Positions 6,882 through 15,681 of a DNA stretch of 64,000 bases are shown here, piece after piece (positions within the stretch are counted from its first letter, which is position 1; each line of letters begins with the position of its first letter). The position numbers and the translations under genes are program-made. The notes beneath the pieces were generated by a model, which was not told the origin of the DNA, did no database searches, and was given only the letters and a program-made list of their open reading frames with translations. The stretch comes from Paenibacillus_E sp052115445. Its GTDB lineage: Bacteria; Bacillota; Bacilli; Paenibacillales; NBRC-103111. The stretch is from contig NZ_JBFRGR010000006.1 of NCBI RefSeq assembly GCF_052115445.1, forward strand, positions 62,001-126,000, written 5' to 3'.

Positions 6882-8471
6882 ATGTTGAACAAACGAACCA
6901 AACAGAAGAAACGGTTACAGCAACGTGATACAAGTCAGGTGCCGATCACTACGGTTATCGATAGTAAGCAAAAGCAGATTCAATCAAAGTTGCCGCCTGG
7001 TCTGAGCTTTATGATGGATGCGTTCTCGAATCCGATGGCTCGTTTAGGTGCAGGAACACCTAACTTGCTTGAGGGAACCAACTACATAAACACACGGTTG
7101 ACGCAGAACTATCAATTGATGAACAGCTTGTACCGTGGTCATTGGATTGTGCGTAAGGTAATCGATACTATCCCTGAAGACATGACGCGGAATTGGATCA
7201 ATATTACATCTCAAATAGCTCCAGAGATGATCCGAAAGATAAACAAGTTATGGCGGACGCGCAGTGTTAAGCAGAAGATCCTACTTGGTTTGAAGTGGGG
7301 GAGGCTGTATGGCGGTTCTGTCGGTTTGATTCTCATTGAAGGACATGAAGACAGTTTGCATCTGCCTATTGATTTTGATACTGTCATGCCGGGATCGTTT
7401 AAAGGGCTCATGATTATAGATCGATGGTCGGGTGTTGTCCCAAGTGCATCGGAGCTTGTGGATGATATCAATGATGTTGAGTTCGGTTTGCCTAAGTCAT
7501 ATCAAGTAACAACTGAACAGGGAAGCATCCTTCAAGTACACCACAGTCGTATCATTCGGTTCACTGGCCGTGAGTTGCCGTACTGGGAAAAGGTTGCTGA
7601 ACAACAATGGGGAGCATCAGAGGTTGAAGCCCTATTCGACGAATTGAAGAAACGGGACAATACAAGTTGGAACATTGCACAGCTGATCTTCCTCGCGAAC
7701 CTTCGAGTTTTGAAAATGGGGGATTTAGGGCAGGATCTCGCTGTTGGTGGCGGTAGGTTACAAGAAGACTTGTATAAAACCCTTGAGATGCAGAATTGGC
7801 TAATGAGCAACATGGGCATGCATGTAATGGATAACGAGGACCATTTCGAGACACACCAATATTCCTTCACCGGTTTAAATGATATCTATGAAAGTTTTAT
7901 GCTTGATGTAGCTGGAGCTTGTGACATTCCTGCTACCAAGCTTTTTGGTCGTGCTCCTGCTGGTATGAATGCAACTGGTGAATCTGATCTCCAGAACTAC
8001 TATGAGAAGATCGAGCAGAGCCAGGAATCAATACTTGCTCCGATTCTGGACAAGCTACTCCCGATCATGTGTATGTCTGAATTGGGTGCGGTGCCAGATG
8101 ACATTGATTACATTTTCAATCCTATCCGAACTCCTAATGATAAAGAAGTAGCGGATCTTGCGAAGAACAAAACAGAAGCTATCATGTCAGTATTCACTGG
8201 CGGTGCTATTAGTCAAAAGACAGTGTTGAAAGAGCTCAAGCAAATGAGTGATACAACTGGCATGTTCACCAATATCACTGATGAGGATATTGATAATGCT
8301 GATGAAAGTACTAACCCTGGTGAGCTGCCTGATGTGGGGGATTTAGACTATGGCGAGTTTATGGGCTCCGAAAAGAAAGATAGAACTAACGTACAAAAAG
8401 GCCCTCCTAGCTTCGATGCAAGACCTAGAGGCATTGCTTCATGGATTAAGCGAACCTTTAGAAATACTTAA
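6882..8471 (+). CDS. portal protein (DUF1073 type)
   Basis: 529 residues with an AAGGAGGAG ribosome site. Motifs of the DUF1073 portal family are present: a variable N-terminus, LYRGHWIVRKVIDTIPEDM near residues 87-105, a Gly-rich GRLYGGSVGLILIEG, and near residue 350 a stretch DIPATKLFGRAPAGMNATGE that is a hallmark of this portal group. The protein would form the dodecameric ring through which DNA enters the head. It is directly upstream of, and overlapping, a Mu F-like head protein, as in many myophages. Confidence 0.9.
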   Translation: MLNKRTKQKKRLQQRDTSQVPITTVIDSKQKQIQSKLPPGLSFMMDAFSNPMARLGAGTPNLLEGTNYINTRLTQNYQLMNSLYRGHWIVRKVIDTIPEDMTRNWINITSQIAPEMIRKINKLWRTRSVKQKILLGLKWGRLYGGSVGLILIEGHEDSLHLPIDFDTVMPGSFKGLMIIDRWSGVVPSASELVDDINDVEFGLPKSYQVTTEQGSILQVHHSRIIRFTGRELPYWEKVAEQQWGASEVEALFDELKKRDNTSWNIAQLIFLANLRVLKMGDLGQDLAVGGGRLQEDLYKTLEMQNWLMSNMGMHVMDNEDHFETHQYSFTGLNDIYESFMLDVAGACDIPATKLFGRAPAGMNATGESDLQNYYEKIEQSQESILAPILDKLLPIMCMSELGAVPDDIDYIFNPIRTPNDKEVADLAKNKTEAIMSVFTGGAISQKTVLKELKQMSDTTGMFTNITDEDIDNADESTNPGELPDVGDLDYGEFMGSEKKDRTNVQKGPPSFDARPRGIASWIKRTFRNT

Positions 8472-9177
8472 GGCAATCAAAGACTACACGTTGACTAAGG
8501 GATTCGATCAATATGCCGAGGCAATTGCCACTAAGATGGTTACTCATCTGTTTACGGATGCAGGACGCACCTGGAGGCAGGCAGCTAGGAAGAATAGCCA
8601 AGGTAGAGTTATCTATCAGGCTTTGCTTAAGGAACTGAATGGTCCTATTGGCGGGGCTGTACGTCATCAAATTTTACGTAATGCTGCAATAGTAAAGAGC
8701 TTACCTCTATCGATTGCCCAGAAGGTTAATGAACATGTGCTCACTGAGGCAATGAAGGGAACAAGAGCGGTTAACATGGCAATGCAGATTAAAGCATTCT
8801 TCCCTGAAGCTACAAAAGCAAAAGCTGGACTCATCGCTAGAACTGAAACAAGTAAAACGTCTACAGCTCTCACGCGGGCTCGTAGTGAGTTTGTTGGTGC
8901 AGGTTGGTATGTATGGAGGTCTAGCCGAGATTCCCGCGTTCGTGATGCCCACAGGCTCATGGATGGAGTGTTAATTAAGTGGAACAGTCCACCTAACCCT
9001 GAATCACTGAAGGGCATGCGGAGAAGTTTTGGTAACTATCATGCAGGAGACATATTCAACTGTAGGTGTTATCCAGAGCCAGTGATTGATCTTGATTGGA
9101 TTACATGGCCTGCTATTGTCCATTATGGTGGGACGTTGCAACGGATGAATAGGAAACAGTTTGAATCGATCATGTAA
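8350..9177 (+). CDS. Mu F-like / SPP1 gp7-like head morphogenesis protein
   Basis: 275 residues. The C-terminal half carries the Phage_Mu_F signature: ARTETSKTSTALTRARSEF near residue 163, then WRSSRDSRVRDAHRLMDG, and ending with GDIFNCRCYPEPV. These proteins are minor head components linked to portal and DNA ejection. The ATG at 8350 follows GTGGGGGA by about nine bases and gives a 120-base overlap with the portal gene; an ATG at 8416 is a possible shorter start without a clear ribosome site. Confidence 0.85.
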   Translation: MASLWAPKRKIELTYKKALLASMQDLEALLHGLSEPLEILKAIKDYTLTKGFDQYAEAIATKMVTHLFTDAGRTWRQAARKNSQGRVIYQALLKELNGPIGGAVRHQILRNAAIVKSLPLSIAQKVNEHVLTEAMKGTRAVNMAMQIKAFFPEATKAKAGLIARTETSKTSTALTRARSEFVGAGWYVWRSSRDSRVRDAHRLMDGVLIKWNSPPNPESLKGMRRSFGNYHAGDIFNCRCYPEPVIDLDWITWPAIVHYGGTLQRMNRKQFESIM

Positions 9178-9192
9178 TATTGGAGGGGAATT

Positions 9193-9459
9193 ATGAATGC
9201 AGTGATTGTGTGTGGGGGAGTAAGAGCGCACTTCGATTTTACCACCTTATCTGATGCTTTCATGGAGATTCAAAAGAAGATCGAGCGAACAACTGAGGCA
9301 TTAAAAAGCATGTTCGAGGAGTTCGTTGAGTCTATTAAAGAACTAGAATCAAGCAAAAAGATCCCGATATTCGACAGAAGGAACATTGAAGTCGCAATCA
9401 TTAAACATCAAGTTCTCGGATCTCGAAAGATGCGAGTTTGTATTAGGAATACTTGCTAA
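9193..9459 (+). CDS. hypothetical protein with central coiled coil
   Basis: 88 residues behind GGAGGGG. The segment at residues 20-55 (MEIQKKIERTTEALKSMFEE and following) is predicted by eye to be a long amphipathic helix or coiled coil. The tail is basic. No family was recognised. It lies in the head gene block. Confidence 0.6.
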   Translation: MNAVIVCGGVRAHFDFTTLSDAFMEIQKKIERTTEALKSMFEEFVESIKELESSKKIPIFDRRNIEVAIIKHQVLGSRKMRVCIRNTC

Positions 9460-9481
9460 TTTTAGGAAAAGGTGAATTGGG

Positions 9482-9637
9482 ATGAAAAACAAAATTAGGG
9501 ATAGGATCAATGTACTGACTATCGGCATATGTGGAGCAGTAATNATTATACTGGGTGCTTGGTTACCTCCTATGATTAAAGCTCCTGAACCTCCAAGGAT
9601 TAGGTTGCTTACAGAAATGGAGTGTGGTTGTATTTGA
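9482..9637 (+). CDS. small single-pass membrane protein
   Basis: 51 residues beginning ATGAAAAACAAAATTAG after an AGGAAAAGGTG ribosome site. A short basic head is followed by one hydrophobic helix (about residues 11-31, with one unread residue from an N base) and a short tail. Its TGA overlaps the ATG of the next gene, so the two are probably translationally coupled. Function unknown. Confidence 0.6.
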   Translation: MKNKIRDRINVLTIGICGAVXIILGAWLPPMIKAPEPPRIRLLTEMECGCI

Positions 9638-9876
9638 TGCACTGGAAAGAAGAAGAGTCACCATTACAGTTTGGTATCATGTTCTCGGAGACGGTTAATA
9701 CACCTACCGAAACGAAATGGTTCGATACTGAGGAAGTAAGGGATTTAGCATTCTCAACTTTACTGGAAACTGGGAGGTTGGAGTTAAATAGTCCTCTAAT
9801 CAGAACACAAAGAACTGTAGAACCATATGCCTTTACAACTATAAACGCAGCACCAACATTTTATAAGCGAGTTTAA
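9637..9876 (+). CDS. hypothetical protein
   Basis: 79 residues from the ATG at 9637, which overlaps the upstream stop in a TGATG arrangement. The sequence is acidic, with a region (NTPTETKWFDTEEVRDLAFS) typical of small phage proteins that contact larger assemblies. No family was recognised. It is followed at once by an intrinsic terminator. Confidence 0.6.
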   Translation: MHWKEEESPLQFGIMFSETVNTPTETKWFDTEEVRDLAFSTLLETGRLELNSPLIRTQRTVEPYAFTTINAAPTFYKRV

Positions 9877-9880
9877 TACT

Positions 9881-9915
9881 GAAGCCCATTCAATTGTGAT
9901 GAGGCTTCTTTTTTA
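9881..9915 (+). terminator. intrinsic terminator inside the late region
   Basis: GAAGCC at 9881-9886 pairs with GGCTTC at 9903-9908, followed by seven T residues. It separates the portal/head morphogenesis genes from the prohead protease/capsid genes, so part of the late operon is probably separately expressed or attenuated. Confidence 0.8.
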
Positions 9916-10109
9916 TGCTGAATAAGGTGTAAGGGTATTTTACTTGACCACAAAATAAGATGTTTGTGAAGAAGTCCAAAACCCGAGAACCCGCGCCACA
10001 TAAGGGTTTTGTAATTTCAAAGGTTGTTGGATACGGACAGAACTGTGTGTATGCAATAGTTATTCACTATTTATGCATAAATAATGCCTTAAAAGGAGGA
10101 ATGAACATC

Positions 10110-10301
10110 ATGTACAAGCTGACCGAGAGGGTTGGAGAAATAGAACTCACTTATGAACATGAAACGCTTCAAGGTGTGGTTGACCTAAAAAATGCTATTA
10201 ATCCTCAACAGATAACTGTGAATCAAAATCCTGAGGATTTTAAAAAGTGGTTGACGACTACACAGTGGGACTTTTTGAAAACTACTTGCGGCACTACATA
10301 A
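10110..10301 (+). CDS. small hypothetical protein
   Basis: 63 residues from the ATG at 10110, nine bases after AAGGAGGA; the ATG at 10101 is too close to that site. The sequence is mixed beta/alpha with no recognised family. The gene follows a terminator, so a promoter probably lies between 9916 and 10090, but I do not see a convincing one. Confidence 0.6.
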   Translation: MYKLTERVGEIELTYEHETLQGVVDLKNAINPQQITVNQNPEDFKKWLTTTQWDFLKTTCGTT

Positions 10302-10423
10302 TGTTTAAATTTACAGAATGCATAAGCAAGCTAACCTATTCGGGAGTATCTAGAAGAAACCTAGAACCATGGCTTTATGCGAGCTACATCCGCATGTTTG
10401 TTATAACGAGATGAGGTGATTAA

Positions 10424-10624
10424 ATGATACGACCACATCATGATGGTCCTGTTGGACCTCCACCTACGACATACTACCCTAAGCCTGTGGATAAGACGCA
10501 AGAGGCATACGTAGAAACTATGCTCAAGCTAATGGAACACATCCAAGAGCAATGTAAGAACGGGTCAGTGGATTCCAACCTCGTAAGTTCTGTAAATGAG
10601 ATGTACAACAACTTATTTCGTTAA
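10424..10624 (+). CDS. small hypothetical phage protein
   Basis: 66 residues. It has a proline-rich head (GPVGPPPTTYYPKPV) and a helical tail from residue 23. GATGAGGTGATTAA precedes the ATG. The gene stands immediately upstream of the prohead protease. Function unknown. Confidence 0.6.
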   Translation: MIRPHHDGPVGPPPTTYYPKPVDKTQEAYVETMLKLMEHIQEQCKNGSVDSNLVSSVNEMYNNLFR

Positions 10625-10657
10625 TCAGTTATGCCTGAAAGGAGGTGATGAACATAC

Positions 10658-11926
10658 ATGAGAGCCTATTATGGTTCACGATTTAGCCCGAACATGACGG
10701 TTACACCTGAAGGCTTCTTAATTGCTCATAACGTCCCTATTGCCCGTACTGGTTGGTATGAGTACTTAGGTGAGGAAATCGGAGTTACCGAGATGAGAGG
10801 ACAGATTGTACAAGTGTACCGAAGTCCCGAAGAAGTCTTCAGCCCTGCGGCAATGGCCAGTTTCGAGGGGAAGGTTACGACCGATGAACATCCTCCTGAA
10901 GCAGTCACGCCTGATAACGCTACTCGATACATGCGAGGAGTTGTTCAGAACGTGCGGCAGGGCTCGGGAGATGAAGATGACCTCCTAATTGCTGATCTTG
11001 TGTTTCATGATCAAACGCTGATCTATGAGATCCAAGAAGGTAAGCGTGAAGTCTCATGCGGCTACGATTGTATCTATGAGCAAGAGAGTGATGGTTACCA
11101 TCAAAAGCATATCTGCGGTAATCACGTAGCTGTCGTGAAAAGCGGCAGGGCAGGTGACCGTGTTGCGATAAAGGATTCAAAAACAAACCCAGTTCCGGAA
11201 GGAGAAAAAAGAATGAAAATTAGTTTCCCCAAGAAATCCATTCATAGTGTTAAGGATATCTTAGCGGCAGTTGGCTTAAAAGTATTTGCAACTGATGCTG
11301 AGCCAGAAGAAATCATGGACGCGGTATCCGCAATGGCGGAAGAAAAAGAAGGTGCTAAAGATGAAGGGATCGAGAGCACTGAGTCCGCAGCGAAAGATGC
11401 TGATCCAGCAATTGAAGCTTTAACTGCACAAGTTGCACACCTTACTGACCTTGTAACAAAGCTTGCACAAACAAAGGGAGCCGATGCTGCCCCTGAGGAT
11501 GCGATCGATGCTGCAATTTCTGAAATCGAAGGTTCTGCAAAGGACAACGATGAGGAAGAGAGCCACACAATCTCTGCTGAGAACATGGATGAAGAAGGTC
11601 CAGTTTCTAGCCCAGAAGATCGTCCGAAGTCTGCACTTACTGGCGATAACGCTTATAAGGTGGCTGCTTTGAGAGCATTGAAACCAATCATTGCTCAAAT
11701 TACTGATCCAGCAGAGCGCAAGCGTGCTTCTGATGCTGCTATTGCAAGCATTAGGGGCGTGAAGCCTACAAAGAACACATATGCAGACATTAATAAAGGT
11801 CAAAAGCAGTCGGCTACTGATAATAAACAAACATCCGATAATAAAACCGCAGCACAACAAGATCCTGCACAACTCGGTAGGGAAATCGCTAGAAAACACA
11901 ATCCACATTTCAAGGACCGCGCATAA
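10658..11926 (+). CDS. DUF2213 prohead protease with C-terminal scaffold region
   Basis: 422 residues. Residues 1-175 are the DUF2213 domain: TPEGFLIAHNVPIARTGWYE, FEGKVTTDEHPPE and a REVSCGYDC segment followed by NHVAVV. These proteins act as prohead maturation proteases. Residues about 185-422 are helical, acidic and Ala/Glu/Asp-rich with low complexity, as expected for a scaffold that is cleaved during maturation. An internal start at 11213 with its own strong ribosome site could make the scaffold alone. AAGGAGGTG precedes the ATG. Confidence 0.85.
   Translation: MRAYYGSRFSPNMTVTPEGFLIAHNVPIARTGWYEYLGEEIGVTEMRGQIVQVYRSPEEVFSPAAMASFEGKVTTDEHPPEAVTPDNATRYMRGVVQNVRQGSGDEDDLLIADLVFHDQTLIYEIQEGKREVSCGYDCIYEQESDGYHQKHICGNHVAVVKSGRAGDRVAIKDSKTNPVPEGEKRMKISFPKKSIHSVKDILAAVGLKVFATDAEPEEIMDAVSAMAEEKEGAKDEGIESTESAAKDADPAIEALTAQVAHLTDLVTKLAQTKGADAAPEDAIDAAISEIEGSAKDNDEEESHTISAENMDEEGPVSSPEDRPKSALTGDNAYKVAALRALKPIIAQITDPAERKRASDAAIASIRGVKPTKNTYADINKGQKQSATDNKQTSDNKTAAQQDPAQLGREIARKHNPHFKDRA
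11213..11926 (+). CDS. possible nested scaffold protein from internal start
   Basis: Within the DUF2213 gene, GGAAGGAG at about 11197-11204 stands eight to nine bases before an in-frame ATG at 11213, exactly at the boundary between protease and scaffold parts. The product would be 237 residues. This copies the lambda C/Nu3 arrangement, where protease and scaffold share the same frame. The ribosome site is seen directly; use of the start is inferred. Confidence 0.5.
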   Translation: MKISFPKKSIHSVKDILAAVGLKVFATDAEPEEIMDAVSAMAEEKEGAKDEGIESTESAAKDADPAIEALTAQVAHLTDLVTKLAQTKGADAAPEDAIDAAISEIEGSAKDNDEEESHTISAENMDEEGPVSSPEDRPKSALTGDNAYKVAALRALKPIIAQITDPAERKRASDAAIASIRGVKPTKNTYADINKGQKQSATDNKQTSDNKTAAQQDPAQLGREIARKHNPHFKDRA

Positions 11927-11953
11927 ATTAGCGCAGGAAAGGATGATAAAACT

Positions 11954-12472
11954 ATGCCAGGATCAGTAGTTGGTAAGGCTCTTAACTTTGGTTATCCAGG
12001 GAACGTATCGCGCAGTTTGGATGCAGTAATTGACAACCGTGTAGTAAAGACCACAGATACAGTAGGTATTGCATTTGGCGAACCGGCTATTTTAAATAGT
12101 GACAACTCATATTCCAGATTTGGTGCAACTGGAACAGCTGCTACATTCGCAGGTATTGCCGTACGTAACGTAAAGCAGGCTACTGTATTTGCGAATAATG
12201 TTAACGGCTCTTATGCACCTGGTGATCCTTGTGATGTGATTGGCCGTGGATCGGTTACAGTCACTTGTAACGTAGGAACTCCAACACCAGCCGGTGGAGT
12301 ATATGTCCGTATTACAGCAAATGGTGCAATTCCTGCTGGTATAGTTGGAGGATTTGAAGCCGCAGCCGATGGAGCGAATACTATTCTCCTTACAAATATT
12401 AAATGGACAACTGGGAAGCTCGATGCTAACCGTACAGCAGAAGTCACAATCTTGTCGCGGATCAATCCGTAA
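11954..12472 (+). CDS. head decoration / structural cement-like protein
   Basis: 172 residues, rich in Gly, Ala and Thr and mostly beta, with a repeated ATFAGIAVRNVKQATVF style core and PAGGVYVRITANGAIPAGIVG. This is the usual look of small capsid-stabilising proteins encoded just before the major capsid gene in DUF2213/DUF2184 phages. Placement and composition support the call; no single motif proves it. Confidence 0.65.
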   Translation: MPGSVVGKALNFGYPGNVSRSLDAVIDNRVVKTTDTVGIAFGEPAILNSDNSYSRFGATGTAATFAGIAVRNVKQATVFANNVNGSYAPGDPCDVIGRGSVTVTCNVGTPTPAGGVYVRITANGAIPAGIVGGFEAAADGANTILLTNIKWTTGKLDANRTAEVTILSRINP

Positions 12473-12491
12473 TTAAGGGGGATAACATTCG

Positions 12492-13493
12492 ATGAATTTA
12501 ACAACACCTAAAGTTTATTCTGTTGGTGGAGCTGCACAGTTCAATATGGATGCCGCAGCAATCTCTACCGGTATGGCATTTTTGCAAGGGGAGCTAGAAA
12601 AGCGTGATCCAAAACTGCATGAACCTTTGCAGTCGGTAACATGGCAGCGTGACATTGTCGCTATTACTGGCGGTGGCTGGGTAGACTACACATCGAACAA
12701 CTTCGTTGATTATGCCACAACTGGTGGTAATGAAGGCGGGATCATCGGTGGGGAAACGAATGACATCCCAATCATGCAGGCCAATGTAAGCAAAGATGTT
12801 GGTAAGGTATTCAACTTTGCCAATATCTTAAAAGTGCCTTTCATTGATCAACAAAAGCTACAAGGAATTGGCCGTAGTCTAGATGATATCTTGGATAAAG
12901 GTATTCGTCTTAACTATAACAAGTCAATTGACAATATCGTGTACAACNGGCTTCCGAGCTTTAAAATTTATGGCTTGGCGAATAATCCTGCCGTAACTGC
13001 CTCAACTGCCCCGAACGGTGCTGCTGGAACGGCAACGTGGTTTACCAAGACTCCTGATGAGATTCTAAAAGATGTGAATCAAATCATCACGGATACGTGG
13101 GCTGCCTCTGAGTATGATCTAACGGGGATGGCGAATCACATTTTGATTCCACCTAACCTGTTCGCTTACATCGCAGGTAAGACAGTAAGCACAGCGGGAA
13201 GCATTTCCATCCTTAAGTTCTTGCTTGAAAACAATATCGCTAATAACCAAGGCCGAGATCTTGTTATTGCACCTTCTCGCTGGTGCGTAGGCGCTGGTAC
13301 TGGTGGAACAGATCGATTAATCGCATACGTTAATGATGATAATCGGGTGGTATTTGACTTGCCTGTACCGCTCACACGCATTATGACTCAAGCACAAGTT
13401 ACTGAGATCGCCTACCTAACCGCTTACATGGGACAACTTGGTCAAGTGAAGTTCTTGTACTTAACATGTGCTAAATACGTTGATGGAATCTAA
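12492..13493 (+). CDS. major capsid protein (DUF2184 type)
   Basis: 333 residues (one unread codon near 12949). Features of the DUF2184 capsid group are FLQGELEKRDPKLHEPLQSV near residue 30 and YDLTGMANHILIPPNLFAYI near 207. In between is a central domain with PFIDQQKLQGIGRSLDD, and the end has a TEIAYLTAYMGQLGQVKF strand-rich stretch. These fold like HK97 capsids. The gene is preceded by the decoration protein and followed by small connector genes. Confidence 0.88.
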   Translation: MNLTTPKVYSVGGAAQFNMDAAAISTGMAFLQGELEKRDPKLHEPLQSVTWQRDIVAITGGGWVDYTSNNFVDYATTGGNEGGIIGGETNDIPIMQANVSKDVGKVFNFANILKVPFIDQQKLQGIGRSLDDILDKGIRLNYNKSIDNIVYNXLPSFKIYGLANNPAVTASTAPNGAAGTATWFTKTPDEILKDVNQIITDTWAASEYDLTGMANHILIPPNLFAYIAGKTVSTAGSISILKFLLENNIANNQGRDLVIAPSRWCVGAGTGGTDRLIAYVNDDNRVVFDLPVPLTRIMTQAQVTEIAYLTAYMGQLGQVKFLYLTCAKYVDGI

Positions 13494-13507
13494 GGGGGAT
13501 AATATCC

Positions 13508-13828
13508 ATGAAAATTTATTCTAAAGCAACACTTCAGTTCGATCACCCTACACAGGCAGAAGCTCCTGTAATTGTTAGGCATGAAAGTTTTGGAGCTGTC
13601 CCAGATTGGGTAAAAGAATCAAAAATGTTCAAGCTGGCCTTATCTGATGAAACAATTACTGTAATTGAATCCAAGGAAGATGAGATCAAGGCTGAACACG
13701 GCAATACAGAGGATGACGAAAAAGCCGCAGCTAAAGCAGCCGCAAAGGCAGCGAAGGAAGCAGAAAAGAAAGTTGCAGCTGAAAAAGCAGAAGCTGACGC
13801 ATTGGCGTTGGCCGCTGGACAGCAATAA
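13508..13828 (+). CDS. hypothetical protein with Ala/Lys/Glu-rich tail
   Basis: 106 residues. The first 60 residues are a compact beta-rich region, and the last 40 are a low-complexity charged helix of Ala, Lys and Glu. The helical tail could be a coiled coil or peptide linker. It stands between the capsid gene and a DUF4054 connector, typical for small head proteins. No family was recognised. Confidence 0.6.
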   Translation: MKIYSKATLQFDHPTQAEAPVIVRHESFGAVPDWVKESKMFKLALSDETITVIESKEDEIKAEHGNTEDDEKAAAKAAAKAAKEAEKKVAAEKAEADALALAAGQQ

Positions 13829-13884
13829 TAGTGCCTAGGAAAAATTTCCTTAGCATATGCTTAGACCTGAAAGGGTGATCCTGT

Positions 13885-14358
13885 ATGAACGGGATATCTG
13901 GGGATGCTTCCAACATAAGAGTTGGGAGTAATCCCCCTTTTGTTTTATCAGATTTCTTTGACCAGTATCCTCAGTTCGGTCCCAATGAAGATGGCGATTA
14001 CTTGATTGTACCTACACTCATAACTCAAATGTTTATCGATCTGGCACATGAAAGCATCCAAGAAGCGCGTTGGAGATCTCATTGGAAGATTGCTATGGGA
14101 TGGTTCGTAGCGCACTTCCTAACTATGTATCTGCAAGGTGTTGCTGATCCCAACGGTGGGGCCGCTGCTGTTATTGCCGCAGGTCAAGCAAAAGGGTTAA
14201 ATGTCTCGGAGTCCGTTGGGGATGTTTCAGTAAGTACTGATTTCAGTACAATCGCACAGGATTTGGATGGATGGGCCGCATGGAAGTTAACCATATACGG
14301 ACAGCAACTCGCTACCATAGGTAAGTTAGTGGGTAGAGGTGGCATGTATGTCTATTAA
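13885..14358 (+). CDS. DUF4054 head-tail connector-like protein
   Basis: 157 residues. SDFFDQYPQFGPNED near the start, then MFIDLAHESIQEARWRSHWKIAMGW with an aromatic helix, FLTMYLQG, and GLNVSESVGDVSVS followed by YGQQLATIGKL. This order is that of DUF4054 proteins, which are head completion/adaptor proteins in contractile phages. The ribosome site AAAGGGTG precedes the ATG. Confidence 0.75.
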   Translation: MNGISGDASNIRVGSNPPFVLSDFFDQYPQFGPNEDGDYLIVPTLITQMFIDLAHESIQEARWRSHWKIAMGWFVAHFLTMYLQGVADPNGGAAAVIAAGQAKGLNVSESVGDVSVSTDFSTIAQDLDGWAAWKLTIYGQQLATIGKLVGRGGMYVY

Positions 14359-14377
14359 CAGGGGAGGTAGAACAAGT

Positions 14378-14587
14378 ATGGTAAGAGCAAAATTTAAATG
14401 TACCCTTAAAGAAGGCAATAGCGTTCGATTCGAGGTTGTAATTTCTGGCTCAGACGAAAATAAAGAGTTTTGGAAGTATACTCCTGCTGGTCAAATTCAA
14501 ATGAGCGTTGACAATGAAAAGGCACAGGACCAATTCGAAGTCGGCAAAGAGTATTATGTTGATTTCACTCCTGCTTTGGAAGTCTAA
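14378..14587 (+). CDS. small hypothetical beta-rich protein
   Basis: 69 residues from the ATG at 14378 behind AGGGGAGGTAG. Mostly beta strands; the sequence ends VGKEYYVDFTPALEV. Proteins of this size and shape lie in the connector block of related phages, but I do not recognise a family. Its TAA overlaps the next ATG. Confidence 0.6.
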   Translation: MVRAKFKCTLKEGNSVRFEVVISGSDENKEFWKYTPAGQIQMSVDNEKAQDQFEVGKEYYVDFTPALEV

Positions 14588-15171
14588 TGTTTGCTGGATT
14601 CGCTCGGGTGCTATCGCCAATTGATAATACTAGCGACCTCTCCAAGAGGCTGAAGGAACTGGCAGGAAAACAAGTCTATGTAGGTGTTCCAGAAGGAAGC
14701 GAGAACAACCGTCCAACTGTGAGCGGCGACATAACGAATGCTGAATTGCTTTACATCCATACACATGGTGTGAGGCGAAAGGCAATGCGTGATGAGATGA
14801 ATCCAAAGGTTGAAGCTGGGATGAAATACAGCAAGGCATATCAAATGTACTTGCAGACTCACGGCTCTCCCCTTTGGCACTCTCCTCCTAGACCTGTGAT
14901 AGAGCCTGCCATTCAATACAACAAGGACATCATAGCTAAACAACTCCGAAAGGTCCTGGAGGCTGTCCTAAACGGTCAGAACCCAGATCAGGAGCTTCAT
15001 AAAGTGGGATTGCTCGGTCAGAACGTTGTCCGTGATTGGTTTACAAACCCCTCTAACGGTTGGGCAGCTAACGCTGAGTCAACGGTGCAAATGAAGGGTA
15101 GCGATAGGCCGCTGATTAATCAGGGTGAGCTTAGGAAGTCGATTACTTACGTAATCAAAGAAGGTGAGTGA
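14587..15171 (+). CDS. probable head-tail joining / neck protein
   Basis: 194 residues. It contains LKELAGKQVYVGVPEGSE near residue 22, a HTHGVRRK segment, WHSPPRPVIEPA near residue 97, a helical middle, and a C-terminal GSDRPLINQGELRKSITYV. The 'PLINTG.L..SI.Y' end is a common signature of phage virion morphogenesis/tail-completion proteins. Its TAATG junction with the upstream gene suggests coupling. The exact role within the neck is not determined. Confidence 0.65.
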   Translation: MFAGFARVLSPIDNTSDLSKRLKELAGKQVYVGVPEGSENNRPTVSGDITNAELLYIHTHGVRRKAMRDEMNPKVEAGMKYSKAYQMYLQTHGSPLWHSPPRPVIEPAIQYNKDIIAKQLRKVLEAVLNGQNPDQELHKVGLLGQNVVRDWFTNPSNGWAANAESTVQMKGSDRPLINQGELRKSITYVIKEGE

Positions 15172-15176
15172 CGAAT

Positions 15177-15302
15177 GTGTTGATAACTAATGAGCAAGGA
15201 AATAATTGCATAGGCTGCGGAAAAATCATTCCATCAACCATTCGTAAGATTTCTGAAAAACCCTCCGCGCGCATTATTTGTGATCAGTGCAAAAGAAGGT
15301 GA
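15177..15302 (+). CDS. tiny zinc-ribbon protein
   Basis: 41 residues starting at GTG. CIGCG at residues 11-15 and CDQCK at about 35-39 make a two-knuckle zinc ribbon with a basic middle (PSTIRKIS). GAAGGTGAGTGACG just upstream can serve as a ribosome site. It is missed by length filters. A role in head assembly is suggested only by position. Confidence 0.5.
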   Translation: MLITNEQGNNCIGCGKIIPSTIRKISEKPSARIICDQCKRR

Positions 15303-15306
15303 ATAA

Positions 15307-15681
15307 ATGATCAACGTGGGTAGGATCGTGAATAGCAGAAACTTCGCACAACCAGGTGGGTTTGTCGTGTATCGAAAAACGGGTAGATGGAAGGCTTCTA
15401 GATGGGTGACTACAGAAGATACCTTGAAGATGGAAGGGACAATAACTGTAGCTACTTCAACTGATATCGAGCAAGTACCTGAGGGAGATAGAGTCAAAGG
15501 GGCAATGTGCTTCTATTCTCAGAAACCTTTATTCACTACTCGTGCAGAGACTGATACAGAAGAAGGCGGAACATCGGATGAGATAGTTTGGAGAAACGAT
15601 AGATACAGAGTTGTTTCTGTTTTCCCTTGGGGAGACTTTGGGTTTAATAAAGCAATTGGTGTGAGGATGGTGGGTACATGA
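15307..15681 (+). CDS. hypothetical head-tail joining protein
   Basis: 124 residues, beta-rich, with VVYRKTGRWKASRWVT near residue 20 and a C-terminal RYRVVSVFPWGDFGFNKAIG. The layout (short, beta-rich, between a joining protein and a neck terminator) fits a head-closure protein of a contractile phage. No catalytic residues. The gene overlaps the next by four bases (ATGA). Confidence 0.6.
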   Translation: MINVGRIVNSRNFAQPGGFVVYRKTGRWKASRWVTTEDTLKMEGTITVATSTDIEQVPEGDRVKGAMCFYSQKPLFTTRAETDTEEGGTSDEIVWRNDRYRVVSVFPWGDFGFNKAIGVRMVGT

